Shown here piece after piece: positions 23,328 through 33,063 of a stretch of DNA of 64,000 nucleotides. The stretch is from UBA2779 sp965232165 (GTDB lineage: Bacteria; Spirochaetota; Spirochaetia; DSM-2461). The notes beneath the pieces are model-generated. The model had not been told where the DNA came from. It made no database searches and was given only the letters and a program-made list of their open reading frames with translations. The stretch is from the NCBI GenBank assembly GCA_965232165.1, contig CBDDOY010000002.1, positions 806,001 through 870,000 of the forward strand, given 5' to 3'. Both the position numbers and the translations under genes were made by a program. Position 1 is the first letter of the stretch; each line of letters begins with the position of its first letter.

Positions 23328-25297
23328 CAATCTTTCCTGTCAATGTCTTCCTCTATATCCTGATACTTCATCATGCGTATATACTCGCCGTCTAGGACAA
23401 AGGACACAGCATGTTCATATATAGAACGGACGACATACTCGACATCTTTCATTCTCAATACAACCCCCGAGAAAATCTTGTTTGATGCCGACATCCTCCC
23501 ATTGATGAGCAATGAGTCTAAATAGGCCTGTAGATCATCAATCTTCCGGTCGATTTTCCTGATTCTGTCATTCATATCTTTGAATTGTAGGCGCAAATCA
23601 TTAAATAGCCTCTTTTTTTGCTCCGACAACTTGATTCTTCTAATCTGCACCTGTCTTATAAAACCCTGCAAACTGATATGAATAGCAGAACGTTTTTCTT
23701 CCAATTTATTACGAATAGACTGCAGTTTATCCATTTCAGCCCTTGCGACCGGATCAAAGCCGACTTCAAGAACTGTCTTCACCCCACTGGTTGAACCGAA
23801 GATAACAGCATTGATTTCTTCTGACGCACATATATGCCCTCCAACTATTTTCGCTCTTTTCCCTTTACATAGCACTTTTTTCTGTGCGGATATATTTGAA
23901 TTCACGATTCCTGAACTTACAATGACATATTCACCGGCTGTGACTCTGGCATTCTGTATATACGATGACCAAATGCTTTTCCCAGCAGTGATATGGCCAA
24001 ACTCATCACCTTCTCCCCCATTAATCCCTCTGGATACAATGATATCGCCGCCTGCTTGAAGATTAGCCTTGCTCACATAGCCAGTTACAGCAAGGTTGCC
24101 CTGGGCCTTGACGGTATAACCGTCTTCTATATCTCCTCTGATTTCAACCGATCCCAATGCATCAATATTTCCGGTCTTCAAATCCACCTTCCCTGGAATA
24201 ACCAACAAGGTTTCGACATAGACTTTACCGGATTTCAAAATAACATGACCATCGACATCGGCGACGGCTTTGATGTTATCTATGACCGAAACATTTTTTC
24301 CAATCGGGAAACTGACGTCATTGCCATCTTTAGCCGGCCGCATAACTCCGAAAATATTTTGACCATCAACCCCTTTTGATGGAGGTATCTTGTTCAATAG
24401 TATTTGGCCGTTGACAACGTTTTGTATTCGATGGAGTTCCTTGAAATTGACCGAACCGTCTTCTTCATTCTGCACGCGGAGTTTGTCGGGAGAAGTCTCG
24501 AAATTGTACAGAATCTTTGCATTATTGCCGTGCCTCGCCGGTGTACCTTGAGCGACAAGAATCGACTTGTCATAATCAGGGAAGTTCTCTATTTCCTGTA
24601 TTTTGTCCTCAAGAATACCGTGAGCAATGCCTTTGCCCAATAATAAATCCCTAATATCGTCCGCTGAAACATCCAGCCCGCCCAATCCGGATTTCTGAAT
24701 GGAGATATGGGCCTTCATCTCGTCTTCAGATATATCAAGAGACACCATAGCATCATTCCCCGATATGTATTCAAACTCCCCGACCTTAACCCAGATTTGG
24801 TCTGCTTGCCCAACGGCAGAAGTCAGAATTCTCATATCAATATCGAGAACCTGCCGACTTTGAAGCTGCCCTAGAACTTCTCCCATTTCAACCGCCAATC
24901 CATCGCCTTCCGGAGGAAATACTTTGAGCATCACTCCTCCAGTTGAAAAACGGATGGCATATCGTCCGTTCCGATGAACAGGTGCCTTCTCTCCATCATC
25001 AGGATTGCTCCCCAATGCTTCAGATGACTCTGCACTTTCTTTGTTCCCATCCTTACTGATTTTCAAGGATTCATAAGCGACGATACGGCATGGTGATTTC
25101 CCTATGCCTGCCAGTCCTTGTTTCCCTTTATCGAGAATTTCGTATTCGAGGGATTTCAGAGGACGGGAGAGTTCAAGGGATGCCTGGTTCAAGGCATCCT
25201 CTAAGCTGCGTCCGGTAACCTGCACACTTTTGATATTCTTAGTTCGCTCGACCTCCTCCAGCATCCTTGCCCGGAAAGTTTCAAGGTCCAGTGCCAT
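23327..25297 (-). CDS. fapA: Flagellar assembly protein A (DUF342) with Jag-N domain
   Basis: 656 aa. An N-terminal Jag-N-like domain (about 10-70, VTGRSLEDALNQASLEL ... GKQGLAGIGKSPCRIVAYE) precedes the large DUF342/FapA beta-helix region (about 190-500, with VVNGQILLNKIPPSKGVDG, FPIGKNVSV and repeated GD/GS-type strands). A C-terminal coiled coil of about 100 residues follows (LQSIRNKLEEKRSAIHISLQ, KIDRKIDDLQAYLDSL). FapA-type proteins are required for proper flagellar placement or assembly in several bacteria. The preceding codon is TTG, but the ATG at 25297 overlaps the fliA stop as TGATG and is preferred. Confidence 0.88.
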   Translation of the reverse strand: MALDLETFRARMLEEVERTKNIKSVQVTGRSLEDALNQASLELSRPLKSLEYEILDKGKQGLAGIGKSPCRIVAYESLKISKDGNKESAESSEALGSNPDDGEKAPVHRNGRYAIRFSTGGVMLKVFPPEGDGLAVEMGEVLGQLQSRQVLDIDMRILTSAVGQADQIWVKVGEFEYISGNDAMVSLDISEDEMKAHISIQKSGLGGLDVSADDIRDLLLGKGIAHGILEDKIQEIENFPDYDKSILVAQGTPARHGNNAKILYNFETSPDKLRVQNEEDGSVNFKELHRIQNVVNGQILLNKIPPSKGVDGQNIFGVMRPAKDGNDVSFPIGKNVSVIDNIKAVADVDGHVILKSGKVYVETLLVIPGKVDLKTGNIDALGSVEIRGDIEDGYTVKAQGNLAVTGYVSKANLQAGGDIIVSRGINGGEGDEFGHITAGKSIWSSYIQNARVTAGEYVIVSSGIVNSNISAQKKVLCKGKRAKIVGGHICASEEINAVIFGSTSGVKTVLEVGFDPVARAEMDKLQSIRNKLEEKRSAIHISLQGFIRQVQIRRIKLSEQKKRLFNDLRLQFKDMNDRIRKIDRKIDDLQAYLDSLLINGRMSASNKIFSGVVLRMKDVEYVVRSIYEHAVSFVLDGEYIRMMKYQDIEEDIDRKD

Positions 25298-26097
25298 CAA
25301 ATAATTCCCTTTTTTATATTTGCAAGTTTGCTGCGCAGACGGCTGATAGCCTTAGTATGAAGCTGTGAGATTCTTGATTCTGTGACATCTAGAACCTTAC
25401 CTATCTCTTTGAGGGTCAGATCCTCATAATAGTAGAGGACGAGAACTTTCTTCTCCTTATCGGGCAATTCGTTAATCGTTTCGACAATAACTCGGCGCAA
25501 TTCACTCTTCTCGGCGATAACATCAGGCCTGAAAGAACTCAATGACTCAATGCTTTCAACAATGGATATTTTGTCGCTATCCTCCCCGACATACCATATA
25601 TCGTTGAGAGACATCAAGGATGTCCCGCTAACCTTGAGTATCATTTGATTGTACTGTTCAATGCTCATACCCATTTCGTCGGCGATTTCCTCATGAGTAG
25701 CCGAACGTCCAAGCCGCGCCTCTAGGTGCTGTGTTGTCTCATCAATTTCCCGGGTTTTTTGCCGCACAGAGCGAGGCACCCAGTCAATAGAACGAAGCTC
25801 ATCGAAAATGGCTCCTCGAATCCTTGTTACGGCATACGTCTTAAATTTAATATGCTTGTCCGGATCAAATTTTTCAATCGCGTCAAAAAGGCCGAAAACT
25901 CCAAACCCGACCAAATCGTCGAAATCAACATTTTGAGGCATCCCAAAAGAAATTTTGCCAGCAACATATTTCACTAAAGGAGCATACTGCTTAACAATGG
26001 CATCCCGTATGCGTTGATCTCCAGTCAATCGATACTCATGCCACAACTCATCTTCTGCCATTCCAGTCCCAGCAATCTGGGCATCGTCGTCAAGCAT
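25297..26097 (-). CDS. fliA: RNA polymerase sigma factor for flagellar genes (sigma-28/WhiG family)
   Basis: 266 aa with region 2 (IVKQYAPLVKYVAGKISFGM, VDFDDLVGFGVFGLFDAIEKFD, FKTYAVTRIRGAIFDELRSIDW), region 3 (RLGRSATHEEIADEMGM) and region 4 (INELPDKEKKVLVLYYYEDLTLKEIGKVL ending in VTESRISQLHTKAISRLR). It directs late flagellar genes such as filament proteins, which are not in this window. It lies inside the operon it belongs to, directly after an unknown membrane protein and before fapA. No anti-sigma FlgM gene is seen nearby. The start is ATG 26097 behind AAGGTTAGG; a GTG one codon earlier is possible. Confidence 0.94.
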   Translation of the reverse strand: MLDDDAQIAGTGMAEDELWHEYRLTGDQRIRDAIVKQYAPLVKYVAGKISFGMPQNVDFDDLVGFGVFGLFDAIEKFDPDKHIKFKTYAVTRIRGAIFDELRSIDWVPRSVRQKTREIDETTQHLEARLGRSATHEEIADEMGMSIEQYNQMILKVSGTSLMSLNDIWYVGEDSDKISIVESIESLSSFRPDVIAEKSELRRVIVETINELPDKEKKVLVLYYYEDLTLKEIGKVLDVTESRISQLHTKAISRLRSKLANIKKGII

Positions 26098-26100
26098 CAC

Positions 26101-26628
26101 CTAACCTTCATTATCCTTATTCATAACTGTGTATACAGCCTTAGCCATTTCAGCGGGTTCGAATTCACTGCTGATTGTTTCAGCTAGCGCATTGGTTCCA
26201 GCGGCGTTTCTTTCTCCTGGTTTCTTGAAGGAGTCAATTTCGATATCGCTGCCGTCACTGCGGTCATCTCCCACTCCGTAAACCGAAGCGCCGCTATTGG
26301 CAGAAGCAGGAAATGAGCCATCATGGACTTCCCCTCCCAAAGGCAAATCATCATCGCCAGCCAGAACATCAATCTGTGTGCCGACCATATCGTCACCATT
26401 GATGCTGTCATCATCATTTTCGGCGGCAGGAATCGACAATATTTCAGGAAACATCATGACGATAAGAATACTGATGCCAATAGCTAGAACTGAAAAAATG
26501 CCGAGAACAAACAGCGCCCTGATCACCAATATGCCAAAACCCACTCCTCCCAGCAAACCGCTGGTTAAGGAAACCGCTAACGCCATAACATCAGCAGCAA
26601 TAATAAATTTCCAGCGAATTTCAGTCAT
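26101..26628 (-). CDS. Membrane protein of unknown function in the flagellar operon
   Basis: 175 aa: two N-terminal membrane helices (about 9-30, ADVMALAVSLTSGLLGGVGF, and 33-58, VIRALFVLGIFSVLAIGISI) followed by a long acidic, probably cytoplasmic and disordered tail (DDDSINGDDM, GDDRSDGSDIEID). The last 25 residues (EFEPAEMAKAVYTVMNKDN) are again helical. Its stop abuts the fliA start and it follows flhG by 50 bases, so it belongs to the operon. I do not recognise a family. Similar short membrane proteins between flhG and fliA occur in other spirochaetes as far as I recall. Confidence 0.65.
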   Translation of the reverse strand: MTEIRWKFIIAADVMALAVSLTSGLLGGVGFGILVIRALFVLGIFSVLAIGISILIVMMFPEILSIPAAENDDDSINGDDMVGTQIDVLAGDDDLPLGGEVHDGSFPASANSGASVYGVGDDRSDGSDIEIDSFKKPGERNAAGTNALAETISSEFEPAEMAKAVYTVMNKDNEG

Positions 26629-26678
26629 TACTCGCTAACAATCCCCATATCCAAGGATAGGCGACCTTGGGAACACCG

Positions 26679-27536
26679 TCAACTATCCAGACGCCAAAAG
26701 AGCTTTCTAAGAAAGTGTGTCACCCCCTTACCCTCACGGTATTCCACTTTTTCCAAACGACCGACAATATGATGAATGCACTGCGCAGCTCGTCCATGAG
26801 GGCTGCTGGCAATGAACGGCTGCTGCCTTCTCACCGCGCTTGGAACAACTGGGTCATCAAATACAAATCCAAGATAATCAATTTTGATATTCAGGAATTG
26901 ACCCGTGATATTGATTACCCGCTGGGCCACTTTTTTTGCTTCAATGACGGTAGCGGCTCTATTGACGACTAGCTTCAAATTCATATCCAAGTCGTCGATT
27001 TCAGTCGCTATTATCTTAATAATCCCATAGGCATCGGTAATGGCCGTGGGTTCCGGGGTCGTCACAATTATGGTTTCATCTGCGGCTTCAACAAAGGCCA
27101 AAACATTGGAGCTTACCCCGGCACTTGTATCGATAATGATAATCTCTGCATCGGCGAGGGTGGTCAATTCGCTAATGAAGTGCTGCCGTTCCTCTTCCGA
27201 GAGATTTGCGATCCGGCTGAAACCGGATGCTCCGGCTACAATTCTGATGCCGTACTTTGTCTCGAAAATTATATCCTTCATTGTTTTTTGTCGGCGGATT
27301 ACATGGTAAAGATTGTGATTGGGTATCACGCCCATAATAACGTTGACATTGGCCAAACCCAGATCCGCATCCAGCACCAGCACATTCTTACCGAGTTTCG
27401 CATATGCAATGGCCAAGTTAATGGACATATTGGTTTTACCCACCCCGCCCTTTCCGCTGGTAACCGTTATAATTCGAGTCTTGGAACTATTTTGATTTTT
27501 TACGATTTCCCTCAGTTTCGCTGCTTGATCGGACAT
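26679..27536 (-). CDS. flhG: MinD-like ATPase FlhG (FleN/YlxH)
   Basis: 285 aa. A ParA/MinD-family ATPase that controls flagellar number and placement by acting on FlhF. The deviant Walker A KGGVGKTN lies at residues 29-36, DADLGLANVNVIMG follows, and IIIDTSAGVSS is the switch region. The N-terminus (DQAAKLREIV) is the short segment that binds FlhF. The ATG at 27536 with GGAG 6 bases before it is chosen over an upstream in-frame ATG at 27578 that would overlap flhF by 40 bp. The C-terminus (FLRKLFWRLDS) is a basic amphipathic helix suited to membrane targeting. Confidence 0.93.
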   Translation of the reverse strand: MSDQAAKLREIVKNQNSSKTRIITVTSGKGGVGKTNMSINLAIAYAKLGKNVLVLDADLGLANVNVIMGVIPNHNLYHVIRRQKTMKDIIFETKYGIRIVAGASGFSRIANLSEEERQHFISELTTLADAEIIIIDTSAGVSSNVLAFVEAADETIIVTTPEPTAITDAYGIIKIIATEIDDLDMNLKLVVNRAATVIEAKKVAQRVINITGQFLNIKIDYLGFVFDDPVVPSAVRRQQPFIASSPHGRAAQCIHHIVGRLEKVEYREGKGVTHFLRKLFWRLDS

Positions 27537-27538
27537 AC

Positions 27539-28741
27539 TTATCTCCAGGATTCCGTAAGATCCAAAGTAGGATAGCACCTATCGATTTCATCGTAATCAG
27601 CATCCAGTCCCCTTACCATCCTGAGCAGACGGGACGGTGACGCAAGGGCGATATCGACCGGAACACTTTGACCGTCTGTGCAATAACTGACACCGACATC
27701 GTGTTCAGATAATATGCTTATGAGATTGCCTATACTCGATGTTTCATCTAGCTTCGTTACGACGATGGAAGAGTAATCAAACGATTGAAATTGTTTGAGA
27801 ATTTGCCTGAGGTCCGTAGACTTAGTCGTTGCACTCAGTGCGAGATGAACAGAAGCTTCGGCCTCGCAGGCGGTCAGAAGTTCCTTCATCTTATCAATCT
27901 TAGCCCTCTCCCGGGGGCTCTTCCCGATTGTATCAATCAAAATCAGATCCGCATCGGCAAACAAGGCGATCTGGGCCTTTAGCTGTTCATAATCATCTAC
28001 GGCCTTAACCGGAATTTCCATGATTTCACCGTAGGTCTCTAACTGGGTGCGGGCACCTATGCGAAAATTATCAACGGTAATCATACGGACATCACAAGAA
28101 TCCCCCGAAAGACCGTGGATTGCGGCAAGTTTCGCGATTGTCGTGGTCTTACCCACTCCGGTTGGCCCTACGAGGATAAAAATTCGGGACCGGGGAAGTG
28201 TCTCCGGCTTGAGGAAGTCCAAAGTTCTGGCAATTTCCGATGCGGCAGTACAATGGACAGTCTTCCTATTCTCCAATTCCGAAGCCGTCAACTTGTCTCT
28301 GATTCCATTGAGCAGCTTCTCAATGTAGAATTCCTCGAATTCATTATCTTTGAGGATGCCGGTCAACTCCGAGAGCGTCTTAAAGGGCTCTGACGACGGC
28401 GGCTTCCGAATGGACAATTGCTCCTTTAATTCCCTGATTTCTTCTAATACTGTATCCACGCCTAGATTCGGTTTTCTGTGTATATTTCGAACATCCACAC
28501 CGACAGAATTCAAGATTTCACGTTTATTCCTGTCATCCTCGACTCTTTGGGATTTCCCGACACCCTCATTAACGATGAAATACCCGAAGCACTCCATCTG
28601 TTTTTTTCCTAGCAATCCTCGGAATCCGGCTGCCGGGATCTCTTTCTTGGTCAATATGCGAAAATTTCCGCCATATCTCTTGTTGAGTTTCTCCATGACT
28701 TCCATAAAATCATGTCCCCGTTCATAGAAGTATTGCTGCAT
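27539..28741 (-). CDS. flhF: Signal-recognition-particle-like GTPase FlhF
   Basis: 400 aa. An SRP-family GTPase that marks the site of flagellar assembly. The basic N-terminal B domain (about 1-110) is followed by the N domain and the NG GTPase domain: P-loop VGPTGVGKTTT (191-201), then DNFRIGARTQLETY, ADLILIDTIGKSPRE, and VVTKLDETSSIGNLIS. Its ATG overlaps the flhA stop by one base and its end lies two bases before flhG. In spirochaetes FlhF with FlhG sets the subpolar position and number of periplasmic flagella (family knowledge). Confidence 0.95.
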   Translation of the reverse strand: MQQYFYERGHDFMEVMEKLNKRYGGNFRILTKKEIPAAGFRGLLGKKQMECFGYFIVNEGVGKSQRVEDDRNKREILNSVGVDVRNIHRKPNLGVDTVLEEIRELKEQLSIRKPPSSEPFKTLSELTGILKDNEFEEFYIEKLLNGIRDKLTASELENRKTVHCTAASEIARTLDFLKPETLPRSRIFILVGPTGVGKTTTIAKLAAIHGLSGDSCDVRMITVDNFRIGARTQLETYGEIMEIPVKAVDDYEQLKAQIALFADADLILIDTIGKSPRERAKIDKMKELLTACEAEASVHLALSATTKSTDLRQILKQFQSFDYSSIVVTKLDETSSIGNLISILSEHDVGVSYCTDGQSVPVDIALASPSRLLRMVRGLDADYDEIDRCYPTLDLTESWR

Positions 28742-30825
28742 TATGTCACTCCCAGCTTTATCTCACCAAGAGACTCTATATCTATTCCATCGGCAATTTC
28801 CTGTACCGATAACACAGGCAGATCGGACAGTTCCTGGATGATCGTCGTGCGAACTAGGGGTCTTGCCGTCTCCGAACACATGATGACAGGCCATTTTCCT
28901 GTGCCTCTTGCGGTCATTATCGTGTTAACAAGGCTGTTAACCCATTTACGCTGAAATGCCTTATCCAGAGCAGCCACATCTCCGCCCGCAGTCTGCGTCC
29001 TCGAATCTATAATGGTTTTTTCGATCTGGGGGTCTATGGTGAAAACGTGAATCACTTTTTCCGCATCTGCGTATTGAAGACTGATTTGCCGACCAATGGC
29101 CTGCCTGACTTTCTCGATCAGATAACCAATATCCTTTGTAATAGAGGAATAATCCCCCATGGTTTCAAATATTGCGACGAGATTGCGAATACTCACCTGC
29201 TCGCGGAGCAATCCCTGTAAAACCTTTTGAATCTCACCCAGGGAAAAAGCCTGAGTGACTTCGTCCACGACGGCTGAAAAGTCATTTCTCAAAGTATTCA
29301 GCATGGATTGTATCTCTTGCCGTCCTAGAAGTTCTCCCGCATGACGCTTGATAATTTGAGTCAGATGTGTAGCGATGATAGACGGCCCGTCGACTACGGT
29401 GTATCCGGCCCGTTCGGCGCTTGCACGATCGGCTTCAACTATCCACGTTCCAGGAAGTCCAAATGCGGGATCTGTTGTCTTCTCCCCCTGAAGGGGCTCC
29501 ATATCTTCTTTGTTCTTGATGGCCATGTAATGCCCCATTTGGATGACACCCCTTCCAACTTCGGTCCCTCGAAGCTTAAAGGCATATTCTAAAGGCTCAA
29601 GGCGCATATTGTCCATGATTCTAATCCTCGGTACCACCAGGCCAAGGTCCAAGGCCGCCTCCTTGCGAATCATAGTAACACGTTCTAACAATTCCGCACC
29701 TTGATCCTTGTCCACCAAGGGAATGAGACTGAAGCCTAATTCGAGGGAAATTGGGTCCAGAGGAACCACTGGAGATACCTCGGCAGATTCCTGACTCGAC
29801 TTCTTCCGTGCATCTTCACTCACCTGCGCCGCATTCTGCCTCCTGTTCAATCGCAATGCCAAATAACCCGTAACGAACGAGAGGGGCATCATCAAATACC
29901 ATGGAAATCCAGGCAATATGGCCATTCCGGCCATGAAGAAGGCGGCGATGAAGTAAATCCTTGACTGCCTCGAGAATTGTTCCTGGACATCACTCCCAAA
30001 ACTGCCCTCGCTGATGGACCGTGTAACGATAAGACCCGTTGCAATCGACACCAGAAGCATAGGAACCTGGGACACCAAACCGTCTCCGATGGTGAGCGAA
30101 ACATAGGTGATCAGGGCCTGTTGAATAGGCTCATTATGGATGGCCATTCCGACGATGACGCCGCCGACGATATTCACCAAGGTTATCACTATGCTGACTT
30201 TGACCGTGCCGCTGATGAATTTGGTCGAACCATCCATTGAACCGTAAAACTGCACCGTAGCGTCTAAATGCTTCTTCCGTCGACGTGTCTCTTCTTCGGT
30301 GATGGCGCCCGAACTGTATTCGGAATCAATGGCCATCTGTTTTGCGGGAAGAGCATCCAGAGCAAATCGGGCGGCAACTTCAGAAACCCTCGTCGCACCC
30401 TTCGTGATCACCATGAACTGCACGGCGACGAGAATGATGAAAATGATAAAACCGATAACCAAACCCTGATTTCCATCAGCACCCACGACAAATGTTGCGA
30501 ATGCTCTGACAATCTGACCATCGAATTGAGCGCCCTTCCCGAGGATAAGCCGTGTCGATGAGACGTTGAGGGCCAATCCAAAGACGGTTGAAATCAGTAA
30601 TATGGTTGGAAACAGGGAGAATTCCAGCGGATCCTTGTTATACAGCACAAGTAGGATGATAAGCAGCGAAAGCATGAGGTTGACTGCCATGAGCAAATCC
30701 AGAATGACTGTAGGCAAGGGAATGATGAGCATCATGATGATAAAGACCACCCCCAAAGCGATGTAAATATCGCCTCGCTTCTGTCCGAACACACTCCGAA
30801 TCGTATTGATAGCCGCGTCTGACAT
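28741..30825 (-). CDS. flhA: Flagellar type III export protein FlhA
   Basis: 694 aa. Central export-gate protein with an N-terminal region of about eight membrane helices (for example IYIALGVVFIIMMLIIPLP, VILDLLMAVNLMLSLLIILLV), the conserved FHIPEP-type cytoplasmic stretch (ALDALPAKQMAIDSEYSSGAI at about 180-200), and a large C-terminal cytoplasmic domain from about 340 that docks chaperone-substrate complexes. Length matches the family. It starts 10 bases after flhB and overlaps flhF, in the usual flhB-flhA-flhF-flhG order. Confidence 0.96.
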   Translation of the reverse strand: MSDAAINTIRSVFGQKRGDIYIALGVVFIIMMLIIPLPTVILDLLMAVNLMLSLLIILLVLYNKDPLEFSLFPTILLISTVFGLALNVSSTRLILGKGAQFDGQIVRAFATFVVGADGNQGLVIGFIIFIILVAVQFMVITKGATRVSEVAARFALDALPAKQMAIDSEYSSGAITEEETRRRKKHLDATVQFYGSMDGSTKFISGTVKVSIVITLVNIVGGVIVGMAIHNEPIQQALITYVSLTIGDGLVSQVPMLLVSIATGLIVTRSISEGSFGSDVQEQFSRQSRIYFIAAFFMAGMAILPGFPWYLMMPLSFVTGYLALRLNRRQNAAQVSEDARKKSSQESAEVSPVVPLDPISLELGFSLIPLVDKDQGAELLERVTMIRKEAALDLGLVVPRIRIMDNMRLEPLEYAFKLRGTEVGRGVIQMGHYMAIKNKEDMEPLQGEKTTDPAFGLPGTWIVEADRASAERAGYTVVDGPSIIATHLTQIIKRHAGELLGRQEIQSMLNTLRNDFSAVVDEVTQAFSLGEIQKVLQGLLREQVSIRNLVAIFETMGDYSSITKDIGYLIEKVRQAIGRQISLQYADAEKVIHVFTIDPQIEKTIIDSRTQTAGGDVAALDKAFQRKWVNSLVNTIMTARGTGKWPVIMCSETARPLVRTTIIQELSDLPVLSVQEIADGIDIESLGEIKLGVT

Positions 30826-30835
30826 AATCTTTTTC

Positions 30836-31993
30836 CTATCCTGCCTTGCCGGCCAGCCTGTAGACTTCGGCCAAAACTAGGGAAACGATGTCCCAGTACT
30901 CCTCAGGAATCTCATCGCCAATTTCAACGTTGTTGTATAACGCACGGGCCAGGGGCTTATTTTCCACCAGCGGGACCTCGGATCTCTTAGCCAATTCCCT
31001 CATCTGCAACGCTATATTGTCCGCACCCTTTGCCGTAACCTTTGGAGCAGTCATGATCTCAATATCCCACTTGATGGCCACTGCGAAATGAGTCGGGTTG
31101 GTAATTACCACGTCTGCTTCCTGAACATTCCTTAGTGATGAAGAAGCCAGCAATTCCTGCATGCGGTGTCTTAACCGACTTTTAATAAGGGGGTCTCCTT
31201 CCGATTCCTTATATTCCTCCTTCATTTCATGCTTCGACATCTTCAAAGACTCCCGATACTTAGCTCTTTGGAAGAAATAATCGGGTATCGCAAACACCAA
31301 TAACAGCACCGCCGCTTCCAGCATCAGCCTGATGGCAATTTCGGATATGAGAACGAGTCCCCGAAGAGGAGTCATTTTGATGGCGCTCATCAATCTCGGC
31401 AGTTCACCCTTTATGTTGACATAGGCCAGCACGGCTATGATCACAACCTTGGCAATGGACTTAAAGAGGTTGAACATGGCCTCGGAGGACAAGAATGACC
31501 GCTGGGCCCACTTTCCGAAATTTGGCTGAATTCGGCTCAAATCAGGTGTGATGGGTTTAGTTGAAAACAAGAATCCGACCTGAGCGGCATTTCCCAGGAA
31601 GGCGGCGATGAAACAGACTATCATCATCGGAAGGGTCAGCCTGATTAAGTAGATGGCGAGCACCCTGACCGCGTTATCTGAATGAGCCGGTTCAGCCCCG
31701 GCCAAGGAGATGAAATGGCCTATCATTTCCATGACGGTTTGCATGATCCTCCCGGAAAGCAGCAGCAATGCGATCAGACCGAAAAGCATTATCAGGAACG
31801 AAGTGATTTCCCCCGATTTGGCGACATTTCCCTCTTCACGCGCCTTGCGGATCTTACGCTCTGTCGGATCCTCGGTACGGCCTTCGTCCTCTGCGGCAAA
31901 CCATTGAAGATGTATGCCAAATCTATGGTCCTCTTTGACCGGAGGCATTCCGAAGCACATCCATTTAAGGGGGATGGGATGATTGACCGTCAT
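30836..31993 (-). CDS. flhB: Flagellar export switch protein FlhB
   Basis: 385 aa. Four membrane helices lie between about 50 and 240. The cytoplasmic autocleavage motif is present as NPTH in VVITNPTHFAVAIKWD (about residue 300), where cleavage between Asn and Pro changes export specificity from rod/hook to filament substrates. EDEGRTEDPTERKIRKAREEG before the first helix is the family signature. The N-terminus is about 30 residues longer than in enterics (MTVNHPIPLKW ... IHLQWFAAEDE); the GIHLQWFA segment is common in spirochaete and Gram-positive FlhB. It overlaps fliR by 4 bp. Confidence 0.95.
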   Translation of the reverse strand: MTVNHPIPLKWMCFGMPPVKEDHRFGIHLQWFAAEDEGRTEDPTERKIRKAREEGNVAKSGEITSFLIMLFGLIALLLLSGRIMQTVMEMIGHFISLAGAEPAHSDNAVRVLAIYLIRLTLPMMIVCFIAAFLGNAAQVGFLFSTKPITPDLSRIQPNFGKWAQRSFLSSEAMFNLFKSIAKVVIIAVLAYVNIKGELPRLMSAIKMTPLRGLVLISEIAIRLMLEAAVLLLVFAIPDYFFQRAKYRESLKMSKHEMKEEYKESEGDPLIKSRLRHRMQELLASSSLRNVQEADVVITNPTHFAVAIKWDIEIMTAPKVTAKGADNIALQMRELAKRSEVPLVENKPLARALYNNVEIGDEIPEEYWDIVSLVLAEVYRLAGKAG

Positions 31994-32787
31994 GGCAGCG
32001 CCCCTTTAGTCGCCAGAAGATAGCCCGTAATCATCTGAAATCCCAGATCGATTAGCGAAGACATCCTTTCAACAATGAACGGAACGGCCATGAAGAAGAC
32101 GATAAACCCAACCCCGATCTGTATGGGAAACCCCACCATCAGGAGATTCATCTGCGGCGCGGCTTTGGCCAGTAAGCCCATTGTCACAGAAATCAGTACG
32201 AGAGTACCCAATATCGGAATACCGAGTAGGAGCGACTGCTCAAAGAGTCCGCCAATCGCTTGAGTGAAGGTTTCCTGTAAATGCCCCCGCGCCGCAAGGA
32301 AGTCCGTTCCCTTCATAACCCGGAATGAAGCGGCCAAGCCGTGAAAGAATATCCTCTGAGCGCCGCTTATAGAAATGAATACCGCCAGGCCAATGAGGTT
32401 GAGAAACTGCCCTATCAATGGAATTTGGACTTGTGCCATAAGATCGTAAACCTGGGACGCCCCAAACCCCATCTGAAACGAAAACAATTGGCCAGCAGTT
32501 TGAAAAACGGCAAAAATGATTTGAAGGAAGAGGCCCATGATGATGCCGAGCATGGCCTCGGCGATCAGAATATATGCATAGCCGATTCCCGATGCCGGTA
32601 ACTGTTCATAGGCAACGCCCGGCAGATAATAGAGGATAAGAGAGCCGAAGAAAGCCAGCGATCCTCTTGCCGTCATCGGAATGGCAGATGATGAGAAGAG
32701 AGGGGCCGTGCGGAGCAATGCCGCTACTCTTACAAACACGATTAAGAATACCCGTGCTTCATCGATTAAGCCGGTCCAATCAATCAT
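31990..32787 (-). CDS. fliR: Flagellar export protein FliR
   Basis: 265 aa with six predicted membrane helices, starting with IDEARVFLIVFVRVAALLRT and including GYAYILIAEAMLGIIMGLF and a FQMGFGASQVYDL loop typical of FliR. It forms the FliPQR export channel. ATG 32787 overlaps the fliQ stop as ATGA; a longer frame from 32853 would overlap fliQ by about 70 bp and is rejected. It is followed by a 4-bp overlap with flhB. Confidence 0.94.
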   Translation of the reverse strand: MIDWTGLIDEARVFLIVFVRVAALLRTAPLFSSSAIPMTARGSLAFFGSLILYYLPGVAYEQLPASGIGYAYILIAEAMLGIIMGLFLQIIFAVFQTAGQLFSFQMGFGASQVYDLMAQVQIPLIGQFLNLIGLAVFISISGAQRIFFHGLAASFRVMKGTDFLAARGHLQETFTQAIGGLFEQSLLLGIPILGTLVLISVTMGLLAKAAPQMNLLMVGFPIQIGVGFIVFFMAVPFIVERMSSLIDLGFQMITGYLLATKGALP

Positions 32788-33053
32788 GCTCCAAGGCCTC
32801 CAATCCTTTCGAAGAGGATAGTCGTGAAGGCGGTCAGCCGCATGGCCATCCATCCGAACAGGGCGGCTAAAACTCCGAATATCGCAAGAATTTTCGGGAC
32901 AAACGAGAGAGTCTGATCCTGAATACTCGTGGTGGCCTGAATGATGGAGACAATCAGGCCGACTCCCATGGCCACCAGCAGCACCGGAGATGCTACAATA
33001 ATCAAAGTCGCAATAGCAGAGCGCATCAGATCTATAATACCGCCTAATTCCAA
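32784..33053 (-). CDS. fliQ: Flagellar export protein FliQ
   Basis: 89 aa, exactly the usual FliQ length, with two membrane helices (IATLIIVASPVLLVAMGVGL and ILAIFGVLAALFGWMAMRL) joined by the conserved QATTSIQDQTLSFVPK loop. I chose a TTG start at 33053 because AGGAG lies 7 bases upstream and the length fits. The longer frame from 33077 would overlap fliP and add eight residues unlike other FliQ proteins. Confidence 0.92.
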   Translation of the reverse strand: MELGGIIDLMRSAIATLIIVASPVLLVAMGVGLIVSIIQATTSIQDQTLSFVPKILAIFGVLAALFGWMAMRLTAFTTILFERIGGLGA

Positions 33054-33063
33054 GAATATACTC

